DNA from: Ardenticatenaceae bacterium
Lineage (GTDB): Bacteria; Chloroflexota; Anaerolineae; Promineifilales; Promineifilaceae
Direction of reading: 5' to 3'
Assembly: GCA_020634495.1 (NCBI GenBank)
Contig: JACKBR010000004.1
Location: 117,400-181,399 of the forward strand
Length of the DNA: 64,000 nucleotides
In this document: positions 1 to 11,394 of the stretch, in pieces
How positions within the stretch are numbered: the first letter of the stretch is position 1
How the letters are laid out: the number at the start of each line of letters is the position of its first letter
Program-made: the position numbers and the translations under genes
The notes under the pieces: generated by a model
The model's database searches: none
Seen by the model: the letters and a program-made list of their open reading frames with translations, nothing else
What the model was told of the DNA's origin: nothing

Positions 1-42
1 AAAGTGAAAAGGAGAGGGAACGGCCGTTTAGGCAGGTACTTA

Positions 43-1103
43 TCAAATTAATTTGGATGGTTCCTCTTTTTGGTTTGACATATCTGGTGGTTCAGCCACA
101 ATGGCCTGCACCTGCGCCACCTCGTCGGCCGACATACAATTGCCTGCACCTGCGCTACCTCGTCGGGGACATCGGACAAACTGCAAGGCGCTGGCGTTAT
201 CTTGCACCTGTTTCACATTTTTGAAGCCAGGAATCGGCACCATCCGCTCATCCAAGCCCCAAATGTAGCAAATCGCCCCTTGCGCCATCGTGCGTCCCCC
301 GGCGGTGAACACCTCGCGCAGCGCCTCTACCGTGTTTAGGCGGCGCACAATTGGCGCGTCGGCAAAACTGACCTGCGAGCGAATGTCGTCGGCGGGGAAG
401 GTGGCATCGGTGCTGTATTTGCCGGTGAGAATGCCCTTTGTTGAGCGGATCTTTGTTCAGGCCTGCCAAATTGTGTTCTGCGCAGAGCTGGCGCATTTCG
501 GGATTGTCGTACACGGCGTTGAGGCGGAACTGGATGAGCGGTGCAGTGCGGGCCATCGGCAAAGACGCGGGCGCGATCGACCAGATCGGTGCTCCAGCCG
601 TACCAGCGAATTTTGCCTTCCTGCACCAGTGTTTCCAGTTCGTCGCGCAGCGTCAGCGCCAGTTCGGGATCGTATTGTGCTTCGTGAAGTTGGTAAATGT
701 CGATGTAATCGGTTTGCAGGCGGCGCAGGCTGTTTTCCACATCCTGGCGCACGTTTTTGAGGATTTGGTCGTTGTCGCCGTAGACAATTTTGGTGGCCTC
801 GTTGATGACGTGGCCAAACTTGGTGGCGATGACCACCTTGTCCCGGCGGCCTGCCAGCCCTTTGCCCAGCACCAGTTCGCTGTGGCCTGCGCCGTAATTG
901 GCGGCCGTATCGAAGAGGGTGATGCCCAGATCAACGGCCGTTTGAATCGCCCGGATCGACTCGGCATCATCCATTTTGCCCCAGCCCGCCGGAAAGGTGT
1001 CGCCATCTTTCGGCCCCATCTGCCACGGGCCACCGATGGCCCAGCAGCCCATGCCCAACGCGCTAACTTCTAAACCACTTTTGCCCAGTTTTCGCTTAAA
1101 CAT
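43..1103 (-). CDS. Aldo/keto reductase, frameshifted
   Basis: NADPH-dependent aldo/keto reductase, a cytosolic TIM-barrel oxidoreductase acting on carbonyl or sugar substrates. The N-terminal two thirds is continuous: LGKSGLEVSALGMG start, then GITLFDTAANYG with the catalytic Asp and Tyr, then VVIATKFGH with the catalytic Lys, then DYIDIYQLHE. After the segment ending WSTDLVDRARVFADG the frame changes at least twice. Conserved pieces continue in other frames (QFRLNAVYDN near 500, then VRRLNTVEALREVF and IPGFKNVKQVQDNA down to the stop at 43-45). The restored length of about 350 residues suits the family. ATG at 1101-1103 follows AAAGGAGAAAC. The frameshifts are probably sequencing errors. The substrate cannot be told. 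The gene lies next to the TetR regulator, which may control it. Confidence 0.8.
104..166. repeat. Short direct duplication at the 3' end of the aldo/keto reductase
   Basis: A segment of about 25 bp (GCCTGCACCTGCGC(C/T)ACC and following) occurs at 104-128 and again at 142-166 with one mismatch, 38 bp apart. Because 38 is not a multiple of three, the two copies encode the same SADEVAQVQ-like tail in different frames. It looks like a small tandem duplication or an assembly artefact. Confidence 0.7.
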
Positions 1104-1124
1104 AGTTTCTCCTTTGCGAATGTG

Positions 1125-1145
1125 GGTCGGATTGCCAATCCGACC
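1125..1145. repeat. Inverted repeat, GGTCGGATTG arms
   Basis: Perfect 10-bp arms GGTCGGATTG (1125-1134) and CAATCCGACC (1136-1145) around one base, about 20 bp upstream of the aldo/keto reductase start on the minus strand. It is followed by TACGG and, at 1160-1169, TGTAGGTTGC. The layout resembles the mobile REP-like palindromes seen between genes in many environmental bacteria. It could also form a leader hairpin. Confidence 0.6.
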
Positions 1146-1233
1146 TACGGTTTTCTTTTGTAGGTTGCCAGTATAAAAACTATCGGCAGGTTGGATGATA
1201 CCCAGAAGGGTGCATGGTGGGGTGAATTTGGTC

Positions 1234-1824
1234 TCAATCGGCGTTAAACAATGATTCCATGCCGCGCATCGCCAGTTGTTGGAACATCTCGTTGATGGTT
1301 TCGGGGGGATACGGCCGTTTCTCTTTCAGCCACCACACCATCACCGACAGCATTCCACCTGCCAAAAATTGGTGATGACGGGCAGCGGAATGGGCAATTT
1401 TTCATCCTCGCCGAACATTTCTTGCAAATGATTTTGAACATCCATCATCATGTGCTGGCGGCCTGTTTCAATCATCACTTCGGCTCCGCCACCCTCAAAC
1501 ATCGCCTGGTGAAATTCATATGCTTCATTGGCGTGAAGGAAAAATTCGAGGCTGTGCAAGATGTGGGGCGATTCTCGCTGGCTGCGGGTTCGGTTTCAGC
1601 CTGCTCAGTTCATCCCACTGGGCCGTGTAGTTGGCGAAGTTGCTGGCCAGCAAATCCTCCTTGTCCTGAAAATGGGCGTAGAAGGTGGAGCGCCCCACGT
1701 TGGCTCGGTCGATGATGTCTTGCACCGTGATTTTGTCGTATCGCTTCTCCAAAATAAGGCTTACCAACGCTTCTTGAATGAGTTTGCGCGTGCGTTCGAC
1801 CCGCCGGTCCGTTTTCTTGGTCAT
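1234..1824 (-). CDS. TetR/AcrR-family transcriptional regulator, frameshifted
   Basis: One-component repressor. The N-terminal DNA-binding domain is clear: [20 protein letters not shown], then [20 protein letters not shown], the classic TetR helix-turn-helix (about residues 10-55). The ligand-binding part continues in a second frame ([20 protein letters not shown], about 1341-1559). The end lies in a third frame ([19 protein letters not shown], then SLFNAD and TGA at 1234-1236). Two indels are therefore present, probably sequencing errors; the restored length is about 195 residues. It is divergent from the methyltransferase pair, and the shared spacer holds a strong palindrome, so it most likely represses that operon and itself. 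The ligand is unknown. Confidence 0.82.
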
Positions 1825-1852
1825 TGGTCACTTTCCGTACAGTTTTGCCATT

Positions 1853-1939
1853 TTGTTCGATACTGAATGGTTGCGGTGGATTGTTTGTTGACGGCCGTTT
1901 CCCCACCCTCTACACTCAAAATATCGAACAATTTGTTCG
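1853..1939. promoter_or_regulatory. Probable TetR operator and divergent promoter region
   Basis: The 149-bp spacer between the TetR gene and the first methyltransferase contains CGAACAATTTGTTCG at 1925-1939 (perfect 7-bp arms around one T). A half site TTGTTCGATA lies at 1853-1862 and is the inverse of TATCGAACAA at 1922-1931. Palindromes of this size between divergent genes are typical TetR operators. Binding is inferred. Confidence 0.65.
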
Positions 1940-1973
1940 GTAAAAACAAATTATACAGGAAAGAGTACGGAAA

Positions 1974-2648
1974 ATGAACCTGATTCAAAAAAAAATTCAC
2001 GGAAATGATGAGCATACCCACGATGGCCAGCCACACACGCACCAGGCCCCGTTTTGGGTGCGCTATTACGACACGATTGTGGGCGTGGTCACTTTGGGAC
2101 GTGCCCGCAAAATGCACCAGAGCACGCTGCAACTGGCCAACTCCAGCCGGGAGAAGCCATTTTGGATATCGGCTGCGGCACGGGGAAGCTATTTTTGCGG
2201 CGGAAAAGGTGGTGGGATCGGCAGGAACGGCCGTTGGCCTGGACGTTGAGCCGGGCATGATCGCGCAAGCCAAAGCCAACGCCGCCAAAGCGCACAGCCG
2301 TGCTACGTTTGGCGTTGCTTCCATCACCGAGATTCCCTACCCAGACAACAGCTTTGATGTGGTGACCAGCTCGCTGGTGTACCACCATCTGAACCAGGCA
2401 GAGAAGGTGGCGGGTTTGCAGGAAGTGGTGCGGGTGTTGAAGCCAAACGGCCGTTTCCTCATCGTCGATCTCAATCCCACCCGGCGCGGTCTGGCGGTGC
2501 GCTTGCCGGGCCACAGTCAGCTGGCGCAAGAGGATTATGTGAGCCGCGAGGTGGTTGAGCAGCTGGCAGCGGCGGGATTTGCCAACATCACCGCCGGGGC
2601 ACATCCCTTCAACCAGCTTTCCTATGCGCTGGGGGTAAAAATGCTTAG
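1974..2648 (+). CDS. SAM-dependent methyltransferase (UbiE/Methyltransf_11 type), frameshifted
   Basis: Class I methyltransferase. It opens with a His-rich stretch (MNLIQKKIHGNDEHTHDGQP), then YYDTIVGVVTLGRARKMH, then in a second frame the SAM-binding motif I LQPGEAILDIGCGTGKL. In a third frame come AVGLDVEPGMIAQAKANAAK, YPDNSFDVVTSSLVYHHL and LKPNGRFLIVDLNP. Two indels near 2150 and 2200 separate the pieces. As read, the last frame runs on through the next gene's first 40 codons. A one-base shift at the GGGGG of 2631-2635 would instead stop it at TAG 2646-2648, overlapping the ATG at 2641, which fits translational coupling. The substrate is unknown; the family includes quinone, arsenite and lipid methyltransferases. 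Confidence 0.72.
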
Positions 2649-3424
2649 ACTCATCGCCAAACTGCACGGCATTGAACCGGAAGAAACGCCGGATTACGGA
2701 CTGGATGTGCCCAAATTGGCGAAGGAACGGCCGTCTTCGGCGTTCTCTCCAGCGCGGTTGTGATTGCCCACGTGGTCGGCTTCATTTCCACCGGCATGTT
2801 CCTCACCCTGCGCAGCCTCACCGATTTGCCGTTGGATGAACTGCTGGTGCTTACCGCTTCGAGCGTTTTGGCAATATTGGCTTTCCTCGTTTCCGGCTTC
2901 ATTTTCTGGTCGAGCAAGCGCGGCAAATTCCACATGCGCGACCGGGTGATGGCTGGGCCAAGCTGCGCGGCGACGAGCAGGTGCTGGATGTGGGCTGCGG
3001 CAACGGCCTGCTGCTCATTGGTGCGGCGCAAAAATTAACCACGGGAACGGCCGTTGGCGTAGACATCTTTGATGAAAATCTGGAATCGCACAACAGTCGG
3101 GACTCTGTGTTGCACAATGCCAGGCTGTCTGGCGTGGCCAATCGCGTGGAAGTCCACAACGCCGATGCACGAGAGCTGCCTTTTGAAGATGCCAGTTTCG
3201 ACGTCGTTACCAGCAGTTTGATGTTTCATCATCTGAACAAGGCAGACCGGGAAACGGCCGTGCAGCAGATGCTGCGCGTGCTCAAACCGGGCGGCAAACT
3301 GGTCATTGTGGAAGTCGCTTTTGCTGCCCGGTTACAGAAATTAGTGGGGGAGTTGGGCGGAACGGCCGTTAATCGCGTGCCCCTCGGCCTGCCGGTTTAC
3401 AAGCAAATTGTCGCCACCAAATAA
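2641..3424 (+). CDS. Membrane-anchored SAM-dependent methyltransferase, frameshifted
   Basis: Second class I methyltransferase. An N-terminal PDYGLDVPK stretch is followed by two probable membrane helices (VVIAHVVGFISTGMFLTL and ELLVLTASSVLAILAFLVSG). Then come KRGKFHMRDRVM and the catalytic domain: EQVLDVGCGNGLLLIGAA (motif I), GTAVGVDIF, LPFEDASFDVVTSSLMFHHL and LRVLKPGGKLVIVEV. Frame changes lie near 2720 and 2950; the restored protein is about 260 residues. The order of membrane helices, then DYGLD and a methylase fold, is known from a family of unassigned bacterial methyltransferases. It overlaps the preceding gene, so the two are probably co-expressed under the TetR regulator. The start at ATG 2641 is likely but not certain. 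Confidence 0.7.
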
Positions 3425-3437
3425 CAATCGAGGAAAA

Positions 3438-4441
3438 ATGAGCCACCATACACATTTACACGATCACACCCATGATCAGCAGCCGCATGACCACAGCCAT
3501 CCCCACTGGCCTGCGTGGCTGGTTTGCCAATCTGTTCAATCCGCACAGCCACGATCACAGCGATTTGGCTGCTGACCGCGCCTTTGCCGAAAATGAACTG
3601 GGCATCCGCACCGTCTGGATTGCGTTGGCGATTTTGCTGTTCACCTCGCTGCTGCAACTGGCGATTGTGGCCTTGAGCGGCAGCGTGGCCCTGCTGGCCG
3701 ACACCGCGCACAACATTGGCGACGGCCTCAACTCCATCCCGCTGCTGATCGCCTTTTTATCTGGCCCGCCGCCTGCCCACGCGACGCTTTACCTTTGGTT
3801 ACGGCCGTTCCGAAGACATCGCTGGTATTTTTATTGTGCTCTCCATTTTGGTGAGCGCCGGGATTATCTTTTGGGAATCGTTTCAGCGTTTGCTAAATCC
3901 AGCGCCGCTGGAAAACATCGGCTGGGTGGCGGCGGCGGCCATCATCGGCTTTGTGGGCAATGAGCTGGTCGCCTGGCTGCAAATTCGCGTGGGCAACCGC
4001 ATCGGTTCCGCCGCGCTCATCGCCGATGGCCTGCACGCCCGCACCGACGGCCTGACCTCGCTGGCCGTTTTGCTGGCGGCAGGTGGTGCCTGGCTCAACC
4101 TGCCGCTGCTCGATCCGATTATCGGTTTGGGCATTGGCGTGGTGATTTTGCTGATTACCTGGGATGCCACCAAACGCATTTGGGTTCGGTTAATGGATGG
4201 GGTGGAGCCGGAGTTGGTAGGGGTGGTGGAAACGGCCGTTACGCAAAATCCTCAGGTGCAAGAAATCAAACAGTTGCGCTTGCGCTGGCTGGGTCATCAA
4301 CTCCAGGGCGACTTGCGGCTCCAACTCAAGCCCGGTGCCGATAGCGAAGCCGTCAAAGCCGACATCCGCCACGTGCTCAGCCATGATCTGCCTACAAATT
4401 TCAGCGATTTTGTGATTGAAATTGATGCGGACTTTTTATGA
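3438..4441 (+). CDS. Cation diffusion facilitator (Zn/Co/Cd exporter), frameshifted
   Basis: Inner-membrane metal/proton antiporter. ATG 3438 after GAGGAAAA opens a His-rich metal-binding tail (MSHHTHLHDHTHD), then PHSHDHSDL in the next frame. The transmembrane core has TVWIALAILLFTSLLQLAIV, then LADTAHNIGDGLNSIPLLIA with the HxxxD site of TM2. After a second frame change it continues GRSEDIAGIFIVLSILVSAG, then ALIADGLHARTDGLTSLAVL with the second HxxxD site of TM5. A cytoplasmic domain (QVQEIKQLRLRWLG) follows to the stop at 4439-4441. Two indels (about 3510 and 3770) are probably errors; the restored length of about 334 residues is typical. It may share a transcript with the two methyltransferases, 13 bp upstream. 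Confidence 0.85.
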
Positions 4442-4640
4442 TGATGCAAGGTTGAAAGAGAATGCGTTGGTTTCAGCAATGAAGATTGAAAAATTGAATC
4501 CACTCTTTGATACCTGAATGCGTTATTTGCCGCCTGACGCGGAGTCGTTGGTTGAAACATGCCCACGTCGCCGACATGCCGCGCCTTATGACCTACTTTC
4601 TCAAGGCGTTTCCCAGTGAGCGCGGAACATTCATGTCCAG

Positions 4641-5411
4641 CTAAAAAAAACGCACCCGCGCCTGCCATGCCTGGTAAATGAGGATGGACCCCGCCACGGC
4701 CGCATTGAGCGATTCCACGTGCCCTTTCTGCGGCAGCATCAGGCGGATGTCGCAGTTTTGTTTTTGGGAACGGCCGTTTTCACGCACCAGGCGGCGCATG
4801 CCCTGCCCCCCTCATGCCCCACCACAATGCCCAGCGGCATGTTCAAATCAACCTGCTGGAGCGATTGGGCATCATCGGCCAAATCCATGCCCACAATCCA
4901 GACGTTGCTGGCTTGCAGTTGGCGAATGGTTTGCACCAGATTGGTCACCTGGGCCACGAGCAAATGCTCGGCGGCTCCGGCGGAATATTGCACCACGGCG
5001 GGGGTAATCTCCGGGGCGCGGCGGTCCTGCACGATGACGCCATGCACGCCGCAAATTTCGGCCGTACGCAGCAGGCTGCCGATGTTTTGCGGCCCGTGCA
5101 GCAAATCAGCAGCAGCAGCAAAATGGCTTTTCGCCGCGCCGCTCGGCCAATCCCAAAATCTCATCCACCTCGCTGTAGACGTACGGCCCCACCTCCAGCG
5201 CCATGCCCTGGTGGCTGTGGTCCTTAGCCAAACGGCCGATTTTTTGTTTATCGGCCGTTTGGATGCGCACGCCCGCTTTTGCGCCGCCTCGCGCACCAGG
5301 CTGGGCTTGCTTTTTGTCCAGCCCATCTTGCAGCCACAGCGTAAAAATCTCCCGGCGGCTGCCGCGCAGGGCTTCGAGAACGGTGTTGCGGCGGATGAGG
5401 ATTTCGGTCAT
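4641..5411 (-). CDS. rlmB: 23S rRNA 2'-O-ribose methyltransferase, TrmH/SpoU family, frameshifted
   Basis: SPOUT-class RNA methyltransferase, probably of the RlmB type that methylates a guanosine in 23S rRNA. The N-terminal L30e-like substrate domain is [18 protein letters not shown]. Then, across a frame change in the CAGCAGCAG run near 5110, come motif 1 [45 protein letters not shown], the motif-2 region [10 protein letters not shown] and [12 protein letters not shown] further shift in the CCCCCC run near 4806 leads to the end, [20 protein letters not shown] (motif 3). The stop CTA at 4641-4643 is next to an A8 run. The restored length of about 255 residues is normal. It lies directly downstream of cysS, an arrangement common in bacteria. 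The exact target nucleotide is inferred from the family. Confidence 0.8.
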
Positions 5412-5430
5412 CGGTGAGATTGGTCGGTAT

Positions 5431-5495
5431 TCGGAGTAAACGGTAATCTGGAAAAATCTGCTTCTCTAATCTTACCGCTCACCGTTTACCGATTA
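5431..5495. repeat. Imperfect inverted repeat, GTAAACGGTAATC / ACCGTTTACCGATTA
   Basis: The cysS-rlmB gap holds GTAAACGGTAATC near 5436 facing CACCGTTTACCGATTA ending at 5495. The same vocabulary appears at 17390-17430 and, as CAGTAAACAGTAATCAGT, at 47785 and 59710. It belongs to a dispersed intergenic repeat family and may act as a terminator for cysS. Confidence 0.5.
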
Positions 5496-6940
5496 GCCTA
5501 ATTTCCAGATGGTGCCATCGGCGCGATCTTCCAAAACCACGCCGAGGTCGCGCAGCTGGTTGCGGATTTTGTCGCCGGTGGCCCAATCTTTGTTGGCGCG
5601 GGCCTGGGCGCGCAGCTCGATGAGCAGGCGGATGAGGCCAGCTTCGCGCTCGGCGTCGCTGTCTTGCTGTGCTTCGTCGGGGATGATGCCCAGGACGGTG
5701 CCGCCCAGTTCGCGGCGGTACAGGCCATCCAGCGCGGCCAGGGATTCCTGCGACTGCGGCCCTTGCTCGTTGAGCAGGCTGTTCACCTGGCGGGTGTAAT
5801 CTTGCAGGATGGCCAGGGCGGCGGGCGCGTTAAAGTCGTCGTTCATCTTTTCGATGAAGGCGGCTTTGGTTTTGTCTACCAGTTCTTGGACGGCGGATGA
5901 GACTTTTTGCCAGAAACGGCCGTTCGCATCTGCTCTCTTACCAACGTCACCGCACCCCACAAACGCTGCCAGCCCTTGGTGGCCGCTTCCACCGCCTCAT
6001 CAGAAAAGTCGATGGGGTTGCTGTAGTGGCTGGACAAAATGAAGGCGCGAATCGCTTCTGGCCGCCAGCGAGCCAGCGCATCTTTGATGGTGAGCGTGTT
6101 GCCCAGGCTCTTGCTCATCTTCACGCCGTCCAGCGTGAGCGAGCCAGTGAGCATCCAGGTGCGGGCGAACGTCTCGTCGTGAGCGGCTTCGCTTTGGGCG
6201 ATTTCGCATTCGTTGTGCGGGAAAATGTTGTCGATGCCGCCGCCGTGAATGTCGAACGTCGGGCCGAGGTATTTGTTGGCCATCGCCGAGCATTCCACGT
6301 GCCAGCCGGGGAAGCCATCGCCCCACGGGCTGGGCCAGCGCAAAATGTGCTCCGGCTCCGCTTTTTTCCAGAGGGCAAAGTCGGCCGGGTGTTTCTTTTC
6401 GCTGCGGACCGCTTCGCGTGCGCCTTCTTCCTGTTCTTCGACAATACGGCCGCTTAATTTGCCATACTCCGGGTAGGACAGCACATCAAAATAGACGGAG
6501 CCGTCCACCTCGTAGGCGTGGCCTTTGTCGATGAGCTCTTGCACCATGGCGATTTGTTCGGGGATGTGGCCGCTGGCGCGCGGGCTGATGTCGGGACGCT
6601 GCACGCCGAGGGCGTCCATGTCGTCGAAGTAGCCCTTCATGTAGGTTTCCACGACCTGCATGGGCAGGGCGGACATTTGCTCCGCTTTGCGCAGGATGCG
6701 GTCTTCGCCGGTGGCCAGCATGTGGCCCACGTCGGTGATGTTTTGCACGTAGAGCACTTTGTAGCCGACGTAGCGCAGGTAGCGCACGATCACATCAAAG
6801 CCGACGTAGGTTTTGGCGTGGCCGATGTGGGAATGGTCGTACACGGTGGGGCCGCAGACGTAGATGTTGACACGGCCGTCTTGCAGCGGCACAAACGGTT
6901 CTTTCTCACGGGTGAGGACATTGTAAATTTTCAGTGACAT
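5493..6940 (-). CDS. cysS: Cysteinyl-tRNA synthetase, one frameshift
   Basis: Class I aminoacyl-tRNA synthetase that charges tRNA-Cys. Visible in order: [37 protein letters not shown] (HIGH-type motif and first zinc Cys), [14 protein letters not shown], then [14 protein letters not shown] and [20 protein letters not shown] (zinc ligands Cys, His, Glu), and [12 protein letters not shown] (KMSKS). The anticodon-binding end continues in another frame after about 5940 ([20 protein letters not shown] to GTIWKLG, TTA stop at 5493-5495). The shift lies beside an ACGGCCGT copy. The start is set at ATG 6938-6940; the longer upstream reading is repeat sequence. The restored length of about 480 residues is normal. 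It is essential, so the frameshift is almost surely a sequencing error. Confidence 0.92.
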
Positions 6941-6956
6941 ACAAACTCCAGATTTG

Positions 6957-7118
6957 GCCACAGAGGGCACAGAGGAAAAAGAGAGATTTTTATCAAAGAT
7001 TTCGCAGATTAAAAAATCTGGTAAATCTGCGAAATCTTTGATTGAATCTGTTGTAAAGCACCTAATCCAACAAAAGCAGAAAATCTCTAAAATCTCTGTG
7101 TGCTCTGTGGCAAATTTT
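6957..7118. repeat. Large nested inverted repeat of the 'CACAGAG / AATCTG' family
   Basis: Between gltX and cysS, outer arms GCCACAGAGGGCACAGAGG and CTCTGTGTGCTCTGTGGC enclose inner arms CAAAGATTTCGCAGATT and AATCTGCGAAATCTTTG (17 bp, perfect). The whole element could fold into one long hairpin. Related elements lie at 16301, 16751, 17241, 32458, 47476, 58181 and 63376. It carries no gene. Confidence 0.85.
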
Positions 7119-7119
7119 C

Positions 7120-8477
<1,358 letters not shown>

Positions 8478-8478
<1 letters not shown>

Positions 8479-9534
8479 CACGGTTTGGCGAAAATCATGC
8501 GGCCAGCGGAGGTTTGCAGCACTTTGGTGACGGTGACGTTGAGCGTTTTGTTGATGAGCGCACGGCCGTCTTCCACCACCACCATCGTGCCATCCTGCAA
8601 AAAGCCGACGCCCTGGTCAGACTCGCGCCCTTCCTGGATGATTTTGACCTTGAGCTCTTCGCCCGGCAGCGAGGTGATCTTCACCGCATTGGCCAGATCG
8701 TTGATGTTGAGCACGCTCACGCCTTGCAGCTCGGCGACGCGGTTAAGGTTGTAATCGTTGGTCATGATGGGGCAGTGCAAATGGCGCGCCAGGGCGACCA
8801 GTTTGCTGTCGGCGTCCCGCACTTCGCTGACGTCCATGTCGGTGATTTTGGTGGGGACGGGGGCATCATTTTGCAGCTGGGTCAGCACTTCCAGCCCCAA
8901 ACGGCCGCGTCCCCGGCGCAGCGGATCGGCGCTGTCGGCGATGTGCTGCAATTCAGACAAGATGAAGTTGGGGAATCAACAGGGTGGCGCGGACAAACCC
9001 TGTTTTGCTGATGTCGGCGATACGGCCGTCAATAATCACACTGGTGTCCAGCAAAATAAACTGTTCGCCATTTTTGGCTGGCCGCAGTCGGCTCATTGCC
9101 GGATTGGGATAGGGGAGCGCAGGCCGCTGAACAAGGCGCGCAAATCGTTTTGCCGCGAAACCAAGATGACGACGCTCAGGTAACAAAGAACGGCCGCTGC
9201 CACCAAGGGCAAAATCTGGCGAAAAGGGGAGCCAAGCAGGGCCAGTGGCAAAGAGAGCAGGGCTGCCGCCACCAGGCCAATAAACAGCCCCAACACAATG
9301 GCTACCAGCCGTTCGGCGGGCATTTTGGCTAACCGACTGCTAACGTGGCGTAACGGCCGTATCGTAATCAATGGCGTCAGGATGAGCCCAACCAGGAAAC
9401 CCACCAGCGCAAAAACAATGATGTACCCTTCAGGGGAAACACCGTAAAAATTGGCCATCCAATTCCCAAAAAAGCCACCACCAATACTGCTAGCAATCAG
9501 CCCCCACAATACGAAAAATAAATTCAGTGCTCAT
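8478..9534 (-). CDS. PIN/TRAM-domain membrane protein, frameshifted
   Basis: Relative of the YacL/'PIN and TRAM domain' family. The N-terminus has up to four membrane helices (VWGLIASSIGGGFFGNWM, GYIIVFALVGFLVGLILTPL, LVAIVLGLFIGLVAAALLSL, ILPLVAAAVLCYLSVVILVS). A PIN nuclease domain begins ILLDTSVIIDGRIADI with acidic residues and continues DADSKLVALARHLHCPIMTN. A C-terminal TRAM RNA-binding part reads VKITSLPGEELKVKIIQEGR to RMIFAKP. Frame changes occur near the GGGGG at 9501-9505, near 9100 and near 8955. Start MSTEFIFRIV at 9532-9534. Restored length about 350 residues, as in the family. It lies immediately upstream of gltX (TGATG overlap), so the two are probably one transcript. The RNA target is unknown. 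Confidence 0.82.
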
Positions 9535-10325
9535 AAAATGATTCCTTAAAAAACGCCTTACTGTTTTGGCAATAAAATGAATTCCCATCAGGGTGTTTTT
9601 CAATAAATAAAAAAAGATGAACATACTTTGCAGTACATTCACCCAGAGCACCTTGGCTGGAAACCGGTTAGATGGTTGCCTAAAATGCAGACTCGTTGGC
9701 ATCTAACCGAGATTGATATCTAATTGCAACAACCAAGACGAAATAATTAATTTTGTTGGGTTGAGCAAGTTAACCAGTCTGATTTGCTCAGGTATTTATG
9801 CTTTGCTTTTTTCTTTATATTGAAAAGTAATCGCTTTTCTCCTAAAAGCGATAAATATGCAAAAGTTATCCAGTCGACTTAATGAATTGCCAAGGCAGAG
9901 ATAAATGGTGAGTTTTTTTAGCGGTTGGTTTTTGCTTTTGAAACTAAAGGAACAATAACCAGGTCCAAATTTTGCCTTGTAGCTATTGAATTATTTGACA
10001 AAGGATAAATGAAACCTGCGCCAGAATGATAAATAATGAGGATGGGCGAATAAAAATAGATACCAGCCATAACGCAGCTGGCAGTGAAATAGAAAAATTA
10101 GAACAACAAATTGGGCGAATTACGCCATCACCAAATAAACGTCCATTTTAACTCGGTGCCTGGAAAAACCAAAAGATTCGGGAGATTGCATCTACAATGC
10201 TGAACATTAAGGGAATTGAGCAATAAAAAGATTTTTTCAGGATGCGATGGTATCACAGGCCCTATGATGCGGCAATACATAACAACCCAAATTGCCGCTT
10301 TATTAAACTTCTCTATCATTATGGA
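9535..10325. other. Gene-free AT-rich stretch
   Basis: About 790 bp with no convincing coding region and no perfect ACGGCCGT. It holds a hairpin ATCGCTTTT-loop-AAAAGCGAT at about 9829-9851 and facing TGAGCAA/TTGCTCA words near 9765-9800. Short open frames (for example 10128-10319 on the minus strand) show no family features. A fragment on the plus strand near 10090 reads GSEIEKLEQQIGRIT and could be a coding remnant, but this is weak. The composition differs from the neighbours, which may mean decayed or foreign DNA. Confidence 0.5.
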
Positions 10326-11088
10326 TTAGGCGCGTTGCTCTAGCGGCGTGGTGCGCTGGGGCGTTCGGCCGGGAGCTTGCATACCTGTGTTCTGGATTGG
10401 GTTGGGTTTGGATGGAGTGGGCGGGCTGCGGTGATGGATTGCGTCTGGCTGTTGATGGCGGCTTTGGATTTGGCGTGCATGGGGAGCTGGATTGGGCCGG
10501 AACGGCCGTCCTCCGCTGGGTGGCGCTGCCACTGTTGGTTTGGTGCAGACGGCCGTTTGGCTGGACGGCTTACCCGGCAAAATTGATCCGGCAAACATAT
10601 ATTCTCCCGCCACAGAGATGGCCCCAATAAACAAAATGCGTGTCAGCCACACCAGGTTGCCACAAAAACGGTACCCAGCGCAGCAGTTGCTCACGGCTAA
10701 GCACCTCATTGCCAAAATCATGCGTGAGCAGCGTCAGCGAGATGGCCCACCAGGTCATGACGGCATTCATCGTTGCGCCCAGCAGCCAGGCACCCATGAG
10801 ATACCAAACGGCCGTTGGCTCATCTTTGCGCCTCGTTCAGGGGTAAACAACCGGGCCAGCCCGGCAAAATCAATCGCGCAAAAAGCGATGGCCAAAATGG
10901 CCGCCCAGCCGACGCCAGCAAAGCGCACATCGCCCAGTAAGTTGCCCAGCGCGTAACGCGTCGTATCAAAAGTTAAAAAGCTCAAAAGCCAGCAGCGCCA
11001 TCACCAAAATGACGCCCATGATGCTTTTTTGCGGTAATGTGAGGCCCAGCAAGCAAATTATTGCTGCTGGTTGGTTAGGGCGTGGCAT
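10326..11088 (-). CDS. Multi-helix membrane protein of unknown function, frameshifted
   Basis: I do not recognise this family. Restored across frame changes near 10970, 10810 and 10670, it starts MPRPNQPAAIICLLGLTLPQ at ATG 11086-11088. It has helices SIMGVILVMALLAFELFNF, VGWAAILAIAFCAIDFAGLA, YLMGAWLLGATMNAVMTWWA and WLTRILFIGAISVAGEYMFA, then a hydrophilic Pro/Arg/Gln-rich tail (about 90 residues) ending RTTPLEQRA. About 250 residues in all. The tail is repeat-like and carries two ACGGCCGT copies. It is the last member of a minus-strand group of small envelope genes. A role in the membrane is all that can be inferred. Confidence 0.55.
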
Positions 11089-11394
11089 TCCACCCTGCCG
11101 TTTTTTGCGCCCTGATTTTTCCATTTTTGTTCTCCTGCAATCCCTTTGTCGCTGTTCTGGTGTAAGTTGATTCTGATTTCTTTTGATTTAGAAAGGAGAA
11201 AAATTTCTTTGACGAAAGAGGGTTCCGTATTCTGAACCCAAGGTTCGCTTGCTCTTGCCTCTTCACTCTTGTTTGTAAGTTGATACGGCCGTTCGCCCCC
11301 GCAAATTTGCCTGAAATTTTTGTTTAGAAAGAGAGAGGGTGGCACTGGTAAGGGTCGCACTTACCAATGCCGCCATGCCAATGATTTTTGAGGC
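11089..11394. other. Intergenic stretch with a duplicated GAGGGTTCCGTAT word
   Basis: About 300 bp without a convincing gene. AGAGGGTTCCGTAT occurs near 11216 and again near 11437, beside AGAAAGGAGAAAAATT. One ACGGCCGT lies at about 11284. This could be leader sequence for the membrane protein gene to its left. Confidence 0.4.

Noticed and set aside
9490..9702. Separate small protein upstream of the PIN/TRAM gene
   Set aside because: Its last codons are the real start of the PIN/TRAM protein (MSTEFIFRIV); the rest has no signal.
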